Source of the DNA: DATARN01 sp963851105
GTDB lineage: Bacteria; Actinomycetota; Acidimicrobiia; Acidimicrobiales; Palsa-688
Direction of reading: 5' to 3'
Length of the DNA stretch: 64,000 bases
Assembly (NCBI GenBank): GCA_963851105.1
Contig: CAWKNP010000003.1
Span: 124,001 to 188,000, forward strand
Shown: positions 1 through 8,841 of the stretch, piece after piece
How positions within the stretch are numbered: the first letter of the stretch is position 1
Layout of the letters: each line of letters starts with the position of its first letter
Notes under the pieces: model-generated
Seen by the model: the letters and a program-made list of their open reading frames with translations, nothing else
The model's database searches: none
Told to the model about the DNA's origin: nothing
Program-made: the position numbers and the translations under genes

Positions 1-92
1 CCCGGGCCATGCGGCTGTTCGGCTGGTCGATCACGTACCTCACCTTGTTGTTTGCCGCCATCGCCGTCGACCAATTGGTGCGCCATGCGTGA
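1..92 (+). CDS. ctaB: Heme o synthase (protoheme IX farnesyltransferase), C-terminal end only
   Basis: Partial gene entering from the left edge and ending at a TGA at 90-92. The 29 visible residues include the stretch RLFGWSITYLTLLFAAIAVD, which matches the conserved last transmembrane segment of CtaB/UbiA-type farnesyltransferases. CtaB adds a farnesyl group to heme b to give heme o, the precursor of heme a for aa3/caa3 oxidases. The position directly upstream of a caa3 oxidase operon fits. The identification rests on a short tail and on context, so it is good but not certain. Confidence 0.75.
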   Translation, partial: RAMRLFGWSITYLTLLFAAIAVDQLVRHA

Positions 93-188
93 ACCGGCGT
101 CGCTGAAAGCCCCGTTTTCCCCGGTTGGGGTGCTGCTGTGTAGAGTCCCCCCGCCCAATCTCCTGACCACCGGAGGGTCCGGAAGGCG

Positions 189-1838
189 ATGACGATCCTC
201 CAAGAGCGACCAGCTGTCGAGACGTCCGCGGGCACCCCGCCGACACCGGCCGCGACCGTAGCGACCGACAGCTGGATCAACACCGGCGATCACAAACGTC
301 TGGGATTGATGTTCGTCTTTGCCGCCTTCGGCTTCCTCGTCGTGAGCGGGGTGGCGGCGCTGGTCATCGGGGCCAAGCAGGCGTCCCCGGGCCTGAGCGT
401 GGCGGCCAACCGCTTCGCCCGCCTTTACGGGCTCCACGCCCAAAGCGGCGTCCTGCTGTTCCTCACCGCCATCTGGATCGGTCTGGCGACCTACGTCGTG
501 CCCCTGCAGGTCGGTGCCGGGCGCCTCGCCCTACCCCGCCTGAGCGCTCTCGGGTTCTGGACCTACCTCATCGGCGGTCTGTGCTTCCTCGCCAGCTACC
601 TGGTCAGCTCGAACGGCCAGCTCAACCTCGGTATCACCCAGTCCACCCCCATGGCCGCATTGCCCGGCGGCGCTGACGCCGCAACCATGCTCTGGATCAT
701 GAGCCTCGGCCTGGTGGCCATCGGCTTTCTCCTGGCATCGGCGTCGCTCCTCGTCACCGTCGCCGGCCTGCGCAGCGAGGGAATGACACTGTTGCGGGTA
801 CCTGCCTTCGCCTGGGCCACCATGGTCGCGAGCGCCGTCACCCTCGTCGCCACCCCGGTCTTCCTAGCCGGCCTCCTGCTCCTCGGACTCGATCAACGCT
901 TCGGGGGTCAGCTGTTCCTCGCCACCAGCCACGGCAGCCCGGCCATCTGGCAGCGGGCGATCTGGCTCTACGGCCGGCCGGACATCTACCTCATCACCAT
1001 CGTGGCCCTCGGCGCCGCCAGCGACATCGTGGCCACCCACGCCCGGCGGCCCCTCCTCCAGCACCGGGCTCTGCTGATCCTGCTGGCCGTGATGGGAGCC
1101 CTGAGTCTCGGGGCGTGGGCCGCGGGCACCAGCGCCATCACTGCGGTGATCGTGCCGACCTACAGCGTGATCACCGGCGCCATCGCGATCCCCCTCGGTC
1201 TCACGGTCCTCATGTGGCTGGGCACCGCGGCGGGCGGCGAGCCCCGGTTCCACGTCAGTCTCCTCTTTGTCGCCGGCGCCATCGGTTTGTGGGTCAGCGG
1301 CGCCGCCAACGTTCTTGGCGCCGCCCTCCACCATGTGGCCGGGATCGGCGGCAGCAGCTCGTGGATCGCGGGCAACGTCCACACGGTGGTCGTCGGTCCC
1401 CCCACGCTGCTCGCTGTCGGTGCCCTGTACCACTGGGCGCCCAAGATCTGGGGCCGGTCGCTGCGCTCGGCAATGGGGGGCCTGGTCATGCTGAGCATGT
1501 TCGCCGGGTTCGCAGCGACCGGTCTCGCCTACTACTTCCTCGGCTACAACGGTGTGCCCCTCGGCCAGACGACCGGGATCACCTCGTACCAGAAGGGGCT
1601 GTACCTGGTGGCCGAGGTGGGCGGCGTTCTCGTCGTGCTGAGCGTCCTGCTGCTCCTCGCCGACCTGGTCATGAGCGTCGCCCGGGGGAAGGGGGCGGTG
1701 GCCGGCGACGACCCCTACGGCGGCCTCACCCTCGAATGGGCGACCACGTCACCGCCGCCGCCGTGGGGTTTCGACACCGTGCCCGAAGTCCGCTCCGAGG
1801 CGCCACTGTTCTACCTGCGCCAGGCGGAGGCCAAGTGA
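189..1838 (+). CDS. Heme-copper oxidase subunit I-like protein lacking CuB and heme a3 ligands
   Basis: 549 aa and about 12 membrane segments, clearly homologous to cytochrome c oxidase subunit I. I aligned it by eye with the normal CtaD of this window. The two low-spin heme ligands are kept (H83 in LHAQSG; H398 in GNVHTVV). The high-spin heme ligand is N396, the CuB histidine of HPEVY is R263 (GRPDIY), and the HH pair is replaced around residues 311-313. The K-channel lysine and D-channel aspartate are also gone. It should bind one low-spin heme and cannot form the O2-reducing centre (inference). Start ATG 189 follows GGAGG at about 172. It overlaps the next gene by 4 nt (GTGA). Confidence 0.85.
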   Translation: MTILQERPAVETSAGTPPTPAATVATDSWINTGDHKRLGLMFVFAAFGFLVVSGVAALVIGAKQASPGLSVAANRFARLYGLHAQSGVLLFLTAIWIGLATYVVPLQVGAGRLALPRLSALGFWTYLIGGLCFLASYLVSSNGQLNLGITQSTPMAALPGGADAATMLWIMSLGLVAIGFLLASASLLVTVAGLRSEGMTLLRVPAFAWATMVASAVTLVATPVFLAGLLLLGLDQRFGGQLFLATSHGSPAIWQRAIWLYGRPDIYLITIVALGAASDIVATHARRPLLQHRALLILLAVMGALSLGAWAAGTSAITAVIVPTYSVITGAIAIPLGLTVLMWLGTAAGGEPRFHVSLLFVAGAIGLWVSGAANVLGAALHHVAGIGGSSSWIAGNVHTVVVGPPTLLAVGALYHWAPKIWGRSLRSAMGGLVMLSMFAGFAATGLAYYFLGYNGVPLGQTTGITSYQKGLYLVAEVGGVLVVLSVLLLLADLVMSVARGKGAVAGDDPYGGLTLEWATTSPPPPWGFDTVPEVRSEAPLFYLRQAEAK

Positions 1839-2425
1839 CCGCTCCCCTGGCCCTCACATCGGGCGAGCGCGCCCGGGTCCGCAACCTCCTCAACATCGGC
1901 GTCCTGGTGGTCGTTACCGGCGGACTGGCGCTGTTTGCCACCCTGATCGCGGCCTACGTGATAATCGGCCACGTCGCCTCGGTGTGGCCCCCCAAGGGCG
2001 TCAGCCTCGACGTCTACCTCGGCAACATGCTGGCGATCACCATCCTGATGAGCGCCGTCACCGTCGAGTGGGCCGCCTACGCGGTGAAAAGGGGCGATCC
2101 TGCCCAGGGCATCTGGGGCTTGCTGCTCACCGCGGGGTTCGGCTCGGCTTTCGTGTTGTTGCTGTGGCAGTTGGGCAGCAAGGTCGGGTTTGGTCCCGGC
2201 GACGCCAAGATCGGGGCCTACGGCGTCATCTTCTTCGCCATGTTGGTGGCGTCGGGGGCGGTGGCGATCCTCGGGATTGTGGCCGTGCTGCTGGTCCTGG
2301 CCCGGGTCCTCGGGCGGCAAATGACACCGACCAATGCGGAGATGCTCCGGGCGGTGGCGTGGTACTGGGACTTCGTGGTCGTCGCCTGGCTGGCGGTATT
2401 CAGCGCCGTATGGCTGTTCACCTGA
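1835..2425 (+). CDS. Cytochrome c oxidase subunit III-like membrane protein
   Basis: 196 aa from a GTG overlapping the stop of the preceding subunit I-like gene (GTGA), with about five hydrophobic segments. The C-terminal segment WYWDFVVVAWLAVFSAVW resembles the subunit III signature YWHFVDVVWIVIF found in CtaE at 6791-7465. It lacks other subunit III hallmarks and is shorter than the 224-aa CtaE. It is probably the partner of the degenerate subunit I paralogue. Translational coupling suggests a fixed stoichiometry. The function is inferred from homology and position only. Confidence 0.7.
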   Translation: MTAPLALTSGERARVRNLLNIGVLVVVTGGLALFATLIAAYVIIGHVASVWPPKGVSLDVYLGNMLAITILMSAVTVEWAAYAVKRGDPAQGIWGLLLTAGFGSAFVLLLWQLGSKVGFGPGDAKIGAYGVIFFAMLVASGAVAILGIVAVLLVLARVLGRQMTPTNAEMLRAVAWYWDFVVVAWLAVFSAVWLFT

Positions 2426-2444
2426 GAGGGAGAGGAGGGGTCAG

Positions 2445-3473
2445 ATGATCAACACCATTGCGAAGATCGAGTTGGGCCTGGCCACCGTCGCCTTCATCAT
2501 GGCGGTCGGAGTGGCCGTGGCGGCCGACGATCCCGGCGGCTTCATCCTGCTGTTCGGCATCTCGCTCGCCGTCGCACTGGCCGGGCTCGCGCTGGCCGGT
2601 TCGGGGTTCTCCGACCGGGCGACGCGCTTCGCGTCGGCGGGCGATACGCCCCCACTGCAGATGGTGAGCGTCGGCCGGTCGCAGGCGCCAAAGCCGTCGC
2701 CGTGGCCGTTCGTGGCGGCTGCGGCCCTCGGGATCTTCGCCATCGGCGTCGCGGTGGGTCACAGCCTCGTCATCGTCGGCCTGGTCTGCGGCTTCATCGC
2801 GGCCGCCGGCTGGCTCAGCCAGGCATGGCGGGACGATGCCAGCTTCACGGCCCGAGAAGGCGCCCGGATCTCGTCGCGCCTGCTGTCGCCGGTCGGCCTG
2901 CCGATTATCGCCGTGGGCCTCATCGCGGTGATCGTGATCAGCATCTCCCGGCTGCTCCTGACCCTGCCCCGAACGGGGTCGATCATCGCCGCCCTCGCCT
3001 TGGCCCTGCTGCTGCTGGGCGCCTTTTTCATGCTGGCCGCGCGTCCCGACCTCGGTCGTAACAGCCTGGTTTTCCTGGGCTGCTTGGCGGTGGTAGCAGT
3101 CGTGAGCGCAGGCAGCGTCAGTGCCGCCCATGGCTACCGGACCTTCGACCATCTCGAGACCGGACCGGCACCGCTCGCCGTCCAAGCCAAGAATACGGCA
3201 TTTGCCGAAAAGACCCTCACGGTGGTGTCCGGCCAGTTGGCCACCATCAATTTCACGAACCTCGACCCCGTGTATCACAACGTTGCCGTCTACAGCGCCA
3301 GCGGAGCCCCGTTTTGGACCGGTGAGCCGATCAAGGGCGTGAAGAAGATCACCTACACCCATACGTTCGACATGCCCGCGGGCACCTACACCTTCCGTTG
3401 CGACTTCCACCCCACATCGATGGTGGGCACATTCGTCGTCACCGCCGCGGCCGGCACCGGAGCTACGCCGTGA
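2445..3473 (+). CDS. Membrane-anchored cupredoxin with type 1 copper site
   Basis: 342 aa. The first 240 residues hold about seven hydrophobic segments and the last 100 form a cupredoxin domain facing outward. A complete type 1 copper ligand set is visible: H278 (YHN), C319, H322 and M326 (C-x2-H-x3-M). Start ATG 2445 follows a strong GAGGAGGGG. It overlaps ctaC by 4 nt (GTGA). By analogy with plastocyanin-like domains it should carry electrons near the oxidase. Lying between the degenerate subunit I and ctaC, it could feed the low-spin heme protein or the caa3 oxidase (inference). Confidence 0.82.
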   Translation: MINTIAKIELGLATVAFIMAVGVAVAADDPGGFILLFGISLAVALAGLALAGSGFSDRATRFASAGDTPPLQMVSVGRSQAPKPSPWPFVAAAALGIFAIGVAVGHSLVIVGLVCGFIAAAGWLSQAWRDDASFTAREGARISSRLLSPVGLPIIAVGLIAVIVISISRLLLTLPRTGSIIAALALALLLLGAFFMLAARPDLGRNSLVFLGCLAVVAVVSAGSVSAAHGYRTFDHLETGPAPLAVQAKNTAFAEKTLTVVSGQLATINFTNLDPVYHNVAVYSASGAPFWTGEPIKGVKKITYTHTFDMPAGTYTFRCDFHPTSMVGTFVVTAAAGTGATP

Positions 3474-4537
3474 CGGGAGCCACGACGGGAGCCATGACGC
3501 GAGCCCCGAAGGCGAAGGCGATGCTCCAGCGGGCCGCCCTCGCGGGCGGCCTCATCCTGATCCTGAGCAGCTGTGTCAGCAACGCCAGCCAGGACACACT
3601 GAAGGCCCACGGCTCGATCGCCCGCCTCGAGAACAGCCTGTTCATCCCGGTGTTCTGGATCGCAGTCGCGGTGTTCTGCCTGGTCGGCGGGCTGGTCGGC
3701 TACTGCGTGTTCCGCTTCCGGGCCCGCTCCGATGACGAGGCTCCCCGCCAGGTCCACGGCAACACCCGAGCCGAGATCGCCTGGACCATCGCGCCGGCGC
3801 TGCTGCTGGCCTCGATCGCCATCCCGACCGTCAAGTTCGTCTTCGACCTCAGCACCTTCCCCAAGGACGCGCTGACAATCAACGTGACCGGCCATCGCTG
3901 GTGGTGGCAGGCGGACTACGCCAACCGTACCGACCCCACCAAGACCGACTTCACCACCGCGACTGAGATTCACATCCCGGTCAAGGAGAAGGTCGTGGTC
4001 ACCTTGACCTCGGTCGACGTCATCCACAACTTCTGGGTCCCGGAGCTGGCCGGAAAGCTCTACGCCATTCCCGGTCGCCACAACAAGCTGGTCATCGAGG
4101 CTGACACCCCCGGCACCTACTACGGCCAGTGCGCCGAGTATTGCGGCACTTCCCACGCCAACATGCGTCTGCGGGTCGTCGCGCAAACACCCGACGACTA
4201 CGCCACCTGGGTCACCGGCGAGGAAGCGCCGCCGGTAGTGCCGGCCGCCGGGGGGGCCACCGACGTGGCGGCGACCGGCGCCAAGGTGTTCGGTACCGCG
4301 GGCTGCGCCGGCTGCCACACGATCACGGGGATTTCCGAGGGCGTCGTCGGGCCGAACCTGACCCACTTCGCCAGCCGGTCGGTCTTCGCGGGCGGCATCT
4401 TCGCCACCACCGACAACAACCTGCGGCTTTGGCTCGCCAACCCTCCGGGCCAGAAGCCGGGATCCGTGATGCCCAACCTCAACTTGTCCGAGCCCCAGAT
4501 CAATCAGCTCATCGCCTACCTGGACACCCTCAAGTGA
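3470..4537 (+). CDS. ctaC: Cytochrome c oxidase subunit II with fused cytochrome c domain (caa3 type)
   Basis: 355 aa from GTG 3470, which overlaps the previous stop; ATG 3494 is an alternative start. It has a lipoprotein-type signal (LILSSC, C35), two membrane helices, then a cupredoxin domain with the full CuA set: H186, C221, E223, C225, H229 and M232. A C-terminal cytochrome c domain follows with CAGCH (279-283). It accepts electrons and passes them through CuA to heme a of subunit I. The fused heme domain defines it as caa3 type. An untranslated gap of about 44 nt precedes ctaD. Confidence 0.95.
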   Translation: MTGATTGAMTRAPKAKAMLQRAALAGGLILILSSCVSNASQDTLKAHGSIARLENSLFIPVFWIAVAVFCLVGGLVGYCVFRFRARSDDEAPRQVHGNTRAEIAWTIAPALLLASIAIPTVKFVFDLSTFPKDALTINVTGHRWWWQADYANRTDPTKTDFTTATEIHIPVKEKVVVTLTSVDVIHNFWVPELAGKLYAIPGRHNKLVIEADTPGTYYGQCAEYCGTSHANMRLRVVAQTPDDYATWVTGEEAPPVVPAAGGATDVAATGAKVFGTAGCAGCHTITGISEGVVGPNLTHFASRSVFAGGIFATTDNNLRLWLANPPGQKPGSVMPNLNLSEPQINQLIAYLDTLK

Positions 4538-4581
4538 GTCCCGTGACGGCGAATTGCGGCTGCCGCAAGGGAGTCAACTAA

Positions 4582-6924
4582 ATGGCGATCGTTCTCGAGC
4601 CACCCCCGGCGACCATCTCGGGAGATGCCGACAAGCCGGACGCGCCCCTGGGGTCGCCTTTCCTGCACCGGCCCAAGTCCAACGAGGGCTTCTGGAGCTG
4701 GATCACCACGGTCGACCACAAGCGGCTCGGGATCCTCTACACCGTCACCGGGTTCGCGTTCTTCCTGCTGGGCGGTATCGAGGCCCTGCTCATCCGCCTG
4801 CAGCTGGCCCGGCCCAACGGCCACGTCCTGTCGGCCAACCAGTACAACCAGGTCTTCACCATGCACGGCACGACGATGGTCTTCCTCGTCATCATGCCGG
4901 TGTCGGTGGGCTTCGCCAACTACATCGTCCCCCTCCAGATCGGGGCACGAGACGTCGCCTTTCCCCGACTGAACGCCTTCAGCTATTGGTTGTTCCTTTT
5001 CGGCGGCATCTTCCTGTATTCGAGCTTCCTGTTCGGCGGCGCCCCCAACGGCGGCTGGTTCGGCTACGCCCCGAATACCAGCATCCCGGGCTACCTGCCC
5101 GGCCGGGGGAGTGACTTCTGGGTGTTCGGCCTGCTGCTGCTCGGCATCGCGAGCACCGCCGGCGCCATCAACATCGTCATCACCTGCCTCAACATGCGAG
5201 CACCCGGCATGACGCTGCTGAAGATGCCCATCTTCAGCTGGATGTCGCTCATCGCCCAGTTCCTGACGGTCTTCGCCATGCCGATCATCACCGTGGCGCT
5301 ATTCCTCTTGATGTTCGACCGCAACTTCGGGGCGAACTTCTTCAATCCGGCGGCGGGCGGTGACCCCGTGCTGTGGCAGAACCTCTTCTGGCTGTTCGGC
5401 CACCCGGAGGTCTACATCTTGATCCTGCCCGCCATGGGCATGGTGTCCGAGGTGCTGCCGGTGTTCGCCCGCAAGCCGCTGTTCGGGTACCCCGTCATGG
5501 TGTTCTCCGGCATCGCCATCGGCTTCATGGGCTGGGGCGTCTGGATCCACCACATGTTCGCCGTTGGCCTCGGACCGGTGGCGGTGTCCGCCTTCTCGGT
5601 GTCGACCATGTTCATCGCGGTCCCGACCGGGGTGAAGATCTTCAACTGGATCGGAACCCTGTGGGGGGGATCGCTGCGGTTGACCACGCCGATGCTGTTC
5701 GCCATCGGGTTCATTGTCATGTTCACCATCGGCGGCCTGTCCGGCGTCACCCACTCGCTGTCGCCGCATGACCGCCAGCAAACCGACACGTACTACGTGG
5801 TGGCCCATTTCCACTACGTGCTGTTCGGCGGCTCGATGTTCGGCATCTTCGGGGCGATCTACTACTGGTTCCCCAAAGCCTTCGGCCGGATGCTCGACGA
5901 GCGGTTGGGCAAGATCCACTTCTGGCTCAACTTCATCGGCTTCAACCTGACCTTCGGACCCATGCACATCCTGGGCCTGCAGGGCATGCCGCGGCGGGTC
6001 TATACCTACGACAAGAGCCTCCACCTGGGCTTTTGGAACATGGTCTCCACCTTCGGGGCCTTCATCATCGCCCTCGGGATCCTGGTCGCGATGTACAACA
6101 TCTTCGTGGTGACGCCCAAGACGCCCCTGGTCGAGGCCGACCCGTGGGACGCCCGGACACTCGAGTGGTCGATCCCGTCGCCGCCGCCGGAGTACAACTT
6201 CGCCGAGATCCCAACGGTGCACTCCATCGACGACTACTGGCACCGCAAGTACACCGAGGACGAGGAAGGCCGCCTGGTGAGGCTGCCCAGCTACCAGGTT
6301 GTGAGGTCGGGGTCCGGCACGAACTACGCGTCGCCCGGCCAGCACATCCACATGCCGTCGCCGTCGTACTTCCCCATCGTGGCGTCCTTCGGGCTCCTCG
6401 TCATCGCCTACGGGATGATCCTCGGCCATAGCAACGGCACCAACTACGTGGTTTCGGTCATCGGCGGGCTCATCACCATCGGCAGCCTGTACGCCTGGGG
6501 CCTCGAGCCCTCGGCCGAGCCCGAGGAGGAGCACGCGGCGCTCGACGACCATCAGCAGCCGGCGCTCGTCGGAGCGACCCCTGCCGACCAGGCGGCGATC
6601 GAGGCGCCGTCATCTCCGGCGGCACCTTCGGGGTCAGCCGCCGGCGAGGCCCCGGCCACCCCGCCTGCTACTCCACCGGCGGCCCCGCGGCGGCCTCACC
6701 GGCCACTCCAGCGGCGGCCCCGCCGGCTACTCCACCGGAGACCCCAGCGGCGGGTCCTGAGGCCACGCCGGACGGGGGAGGGACCAACTCATGACGACCA
6801 CCACCCCGCCCGAAGTTCTCGACGAGAGCCCCGGGGAGACGCCGGCCGAACATGGCTTGAGCCCGGTCACCAACACCGGCGTTTCCAACGAGAAGCTGGC
6901 CATGTGGAGCTTCCTCGGCTCTGA
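4582..6924 (+). CDS. ctaD: Cytochrome c oxidase subunit I; tail out of frame after about 6690
   Basis: All active-site residues are present: H95 and H411 (heme a), H409 (heme a3), H274, H323 and H324 (CuB), Y278, E276, D124 and K352. After the usual subunit I the protein continues with two more helices near residues 595-640, as in fused subunit I/IV proteins. The frame as read runs to 6924 and overlaps ctaE by 134 nt, ending in an Arg/His-rich run. Shifting frame near 6688 instead gives a Pro/Ala/Thr tail ending at TGA 6792-6794, overlapping the ctaE ATG as ATGA. The real end is therefore probably 6794, with a one-base indel here. Confidence 0.93.
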   Translation: MAIVLEPPPATISGDADKPDAPLGSPFLHRPKSNEGFWSWITTVDHKRLGILYTVTGFAFFLLGGIEALLIRLQLARPNGHVLSANQYNQVFTMHGTTMVFLVIMPVSVGFANYIVPLQIGARDVAFPRLNAFSYWLFLFGGIFLYSSFLFGGAPNGGWFGYAPNTSIPGYLPGRGSDFWVFGLLLLGIASTAGAINIVITCLNMRAPGMTLLKMPIFSWMSLIAQFLTVFAMPIITVALFLLMFDRNFGANFFNPAAGGDPVLWQNLFWLFGHPEVYILILPAMGMVSEVLPVFARKPLFGYPVMVFSGIAIGFMGWGVWIHHMFAVGLGPVAVSAFSVSTMFIAVPTGVKIFNWIGTLWGGSLRLTTPMLFAIGFIVMFTIGGLSGVTHSLSPHDRQQTDTYYVVAHFHYVLFGGSMFGIFGAIYYWFPKAFGRMLDERLGKIHFWLNFIGFNLTFGPMHILGLQGMPRRVYTYDKSLHLGFWNMVSTFGAFIIALGILVAMYNIFVVTPKTPLVEADPWDARTLEWSIPSPPPEYNFAEIPTVHSIDDYWHRKYTEDEEGRLVRLPSYQVVRSGSGTNYASPGQHIHMPSPSYFPIVASFGLLVIAYGMILGHSNGTNYVVSVIGGLITIGSLYAWGLEPSAEPEEEHAALDDHQQPALVGATPADQAAIEAPSSPAAPSGSAAGEAPATPPATPPAAPRRPHRPLQRRPRRLLHRRPQRRVLRPRRTGEGPTHDDHHPARSSRREPRGDAGRTWLEPGHQHRRFQREAGHVELPRL

Positions 6925-7465
6925 ATGCCTGCTCTTCGGCGCCCTCATCTCGACCTACTTCCTGTACCGGGGGCGCAACTTCAGCGGTCCTGGGCCGAAG
7001 CAGGTGTACGACATCCCGTACACGTCGATCAGCTCGTTCGTCCTCCTGATGAGTTCGCTGACCATGGTCCTGGCCCTCGCCGCCATCCAGCGCGGCGATC
7101 ATCGCCGGCTGCGGCTCTGGCTCACCGCCACTGCGTTGCTGGGCACGGTGTTCATCGGCGGCCAGGTCTACGAGTTCACCTCGTTCATCCACGAAGGCCT
7201 GACGGTGCGGACCAACCTCTTCGGCTCGAGCTTCTTCGTGCTCACCGGCTTCCACGGCGTCCACGTCACTCTCGGCATCATGATGCTGCTGTCGCTGGTG
7301 CTCATGTCAGCCCGGGGCCGCCTGCCTCAATCGAAGACCCAGGTTGTGGAGATCATCGGGCTGTACTGGCACTTCGTGGACGTGGTCTGGATTGTCATCT
7401 TCACCGTCGTCTACCTCATCCCGTCCCCGGTGGCCCACGTGACCCGCCCCCTCCAGATCCGATGA
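6791..7465 (+). CDS. ctaE: Cytochrome c oxidase subunit III
   Basis: 224 aa and about five to six membrane segments. The signature YWHFVDVVWIVIFTVVYLI sits near the C-terminus, and the conserved segment containing GLTVRTNLFGSSFFVLTGFH is present. Subunit III stabilises subunit I and supports the D proton pathway in heme-copper oxidases. ATG 6791 would overlap the intended ctaD stop (ATGA), and its own stop overlaps the next ATG at 7462, so the operon is tightly coupled. Confidence 0.93.
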   Translation: MTTTTPPEVLDESPGETPAEHGLSPVTNTGVSNEKLAMWSFLGSECLLFGALISTYFLYRGRNFSGPGPKQVYDIPYTSISSFVLLMSSLTMVLALAAIQRGDHRRLRLWLTATALLGTVFIGGQVYEFTSFIHEGLTVRTNLFGSSFFVLTGFHGVHVTLGIMMLLSLVLMSARGRLPQSKTQVVEIIGLYWHFVDVVWIVIFTVVYLIPSPVAHVTRPLQIR

Positions 7466-7824
7466 CCGACGCCCCCGTAGTGGCCGAAGCCCCCGAGCAC
7501 CCGCCGGCCACCGATGCCGGCGCCCATGGCGCCCATCCCACCGACGCCCAATACATGAAGGTCGCCCTCATCCTCGGTGTCATCACCGCCGTCGAGGTCG
7601 CCATCTCCTACATCAAGGGACTCGGCGATACCAGCGCGCCGCTCCTGATAATCCTGGCGGCGGTGAAGTTCTTCCTGGTCGGTTCGTACTTCATGCACCT
7701 GCGCTTCGACAACAAGGTCCTGCGGCGGTTGTTCGTGACAGGGATCGTGCTGGCCATTAGCGTCTACGTCATCGTGTTCCTGTTGTTGGGGGTGTTCTCC
7801 ACCACCCACGGAGCCCACAGCTGA
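7462..7824 (+). CDS. ctaF: Cytochrome c oxidase subunit IV, prokaryotic small subunit
   Basis: 120 aa with a His/Ala-rich N-terminal stretch and three hydrophobic helices. The segment KFFLVGSYFMHLRFDNK is typical of the bacterial CtaF/COX4 small subunit. ATG 7462 overlaps the ctaE stop (ATGA). It is an accessory subunit of the caa3 oxidase without cofactor ligands. Both family and context agree. Confidence 0.85.
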   Translation: MTDAPVVAEAPEHPPATDAGAHGAHPTDAQYMKVALILGVITAVEVAISYIKGLGDTSAPLLIILAAVKFFLVGSYFMHLRFDNKVLRRLFVTGIVLAISVYVIVFLLLGVFSTTHGAHS

Positions 7825-8828
7825 TGAGCATGGCGGCGGTGAACCCGTGGGCCTTCCACGCCCACCCCGACACATGGTTCATCATCGCCGTCTCGGCCTT
7901 CGCGTATTGGTACGCCATTCGCCGCATCGGGCCCAAGGTGCTCGCCGGCCGGCGGACGATCGTCACCCGGCGCCAGGTCGTGTGCTTCCTCGCCGGCCTG
8001 GCGGCGCTCGAAGTGGCCAGCGACTGGCCCATCCATGACCTGGCCGAGAATTACTTGTTCAGCGCCCACATGCTCCAGCACATGCTGATCAGCCTGGTCG
8101 CGCCGCCCCTGCTGCTGCTCGGCATACCGACGTGGCTCACTCGGCGCCTGCTGCGCTCACGCGCCGCCGCCGGCACCGTGCGCGTGATGTGCCGGCCCAT
8201 CGTGGCCGGGTTGTTGTTCAACGCCGTGATAGGAATCTCCCACGCCCCGTTCTGGGTGAACGGGACCCTCGAACATCACTACCTCCACTTCTGGGCCCAC
8301 CTGCTGCTGTTCGTTTCGGCGCTGTTCATGTGGTTCCCGGTAGTCAACCGCCTGGAGGAATTCCCGACCATGACCGCCCCCGGGCGGATGGTCTACCTGT
8401 TCGCGCAGTCCATCGTGCCCAACGTGCCCGCCGCCTTCCTGGCCATGTCCACAGGGGTGGTGTACCGCTTCTACGCCCTCGCGCCGCACCCCATCGCGGG
8501 CTTCGACGCCATCAGCGACCAGCAACTGGCGGGTGCCATCATGAAGGTCGGGGGGACGTTCTACCTTTGGGGGATCATCACCGTGATGTTCTTCCGCTGG
8601 GCCGCGTCCCAGTACAAGGGCGGGGCCGCCGCCGAGGACCGGGCGGCCAGCGCAGCCGCGGGTGAGGAGGACCTCATCCGCCGGCTCCACCCCGACATCC
8701 GGCCGGTACCCGTCCTGGCGGCGGGCGCCCCCATGGCCGCGGGGTCGGAGGCGATGCCCAAGGTCCTCACCTGGGATGACGTAGCTCACGAGCTGGCCAA
8801 GTCGCCTCCCGCCGAGCCCCGCCATTAG
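7824..8828 (+). CDS. ctaG: Caa3-type oxidase assembly factor CtaG
   Basis: 334 aa polytopic membrane protein. Conserved His-rich segments typical of the Caa3_CtaG family are visible: HMLQHMLISLVAPP near residue 78 and HHYLHFWAHLLLF near 150. Family members assist copper insertion or assembly of caa3 oxidase. Its ATG shares one base with the previous stop (TGATG). The roughly 70 C-terminal residues are hydrophilic and variable. It is distinct from the Cox11-type CtaG of proteobacteria. Confidence 0.88.
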   Translation: MSMAAVNPWAFHAHPDTWFIIAVSAFAYWYAIRRIGPKVLAGRRTIVTRRQVVCFLAGLAALEVASDWPIHDLAENYLFSAHMLQHMLISLVAPPLLLLGIPTWLTRRLLRSRAAAGTVRVMCRPIVAGLLFNAVIGISHAPFWVNGTLEHHYLHFWAHLLLFVSALFMWFPVVNRLEEFPTMTAPGRMVYLFAQSIVPNVPAAFLAMSTGVVYRFYALAPHPIAGFDAISDQQLAGAIMKVGGTFYLWGIITVMFFRWAASQYKGGAAAEDRAASAAAGEEDLIRRLHPDIRPVPVLAAGAPMAAGSEAMPKVLTWDDVAHELAKSPPAEPRH

Positions 8829-8841
8829 CGACCCGCGGGCC

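Noticed and set aside
5299..6552. Long minus-strand open frame antisense to ctaD
   Set aside because: His/Asp/Glu/Arg/Gly-rich translation without domains; it is a reverse-frame shadow of the highly conserved ctaD coding sequence.
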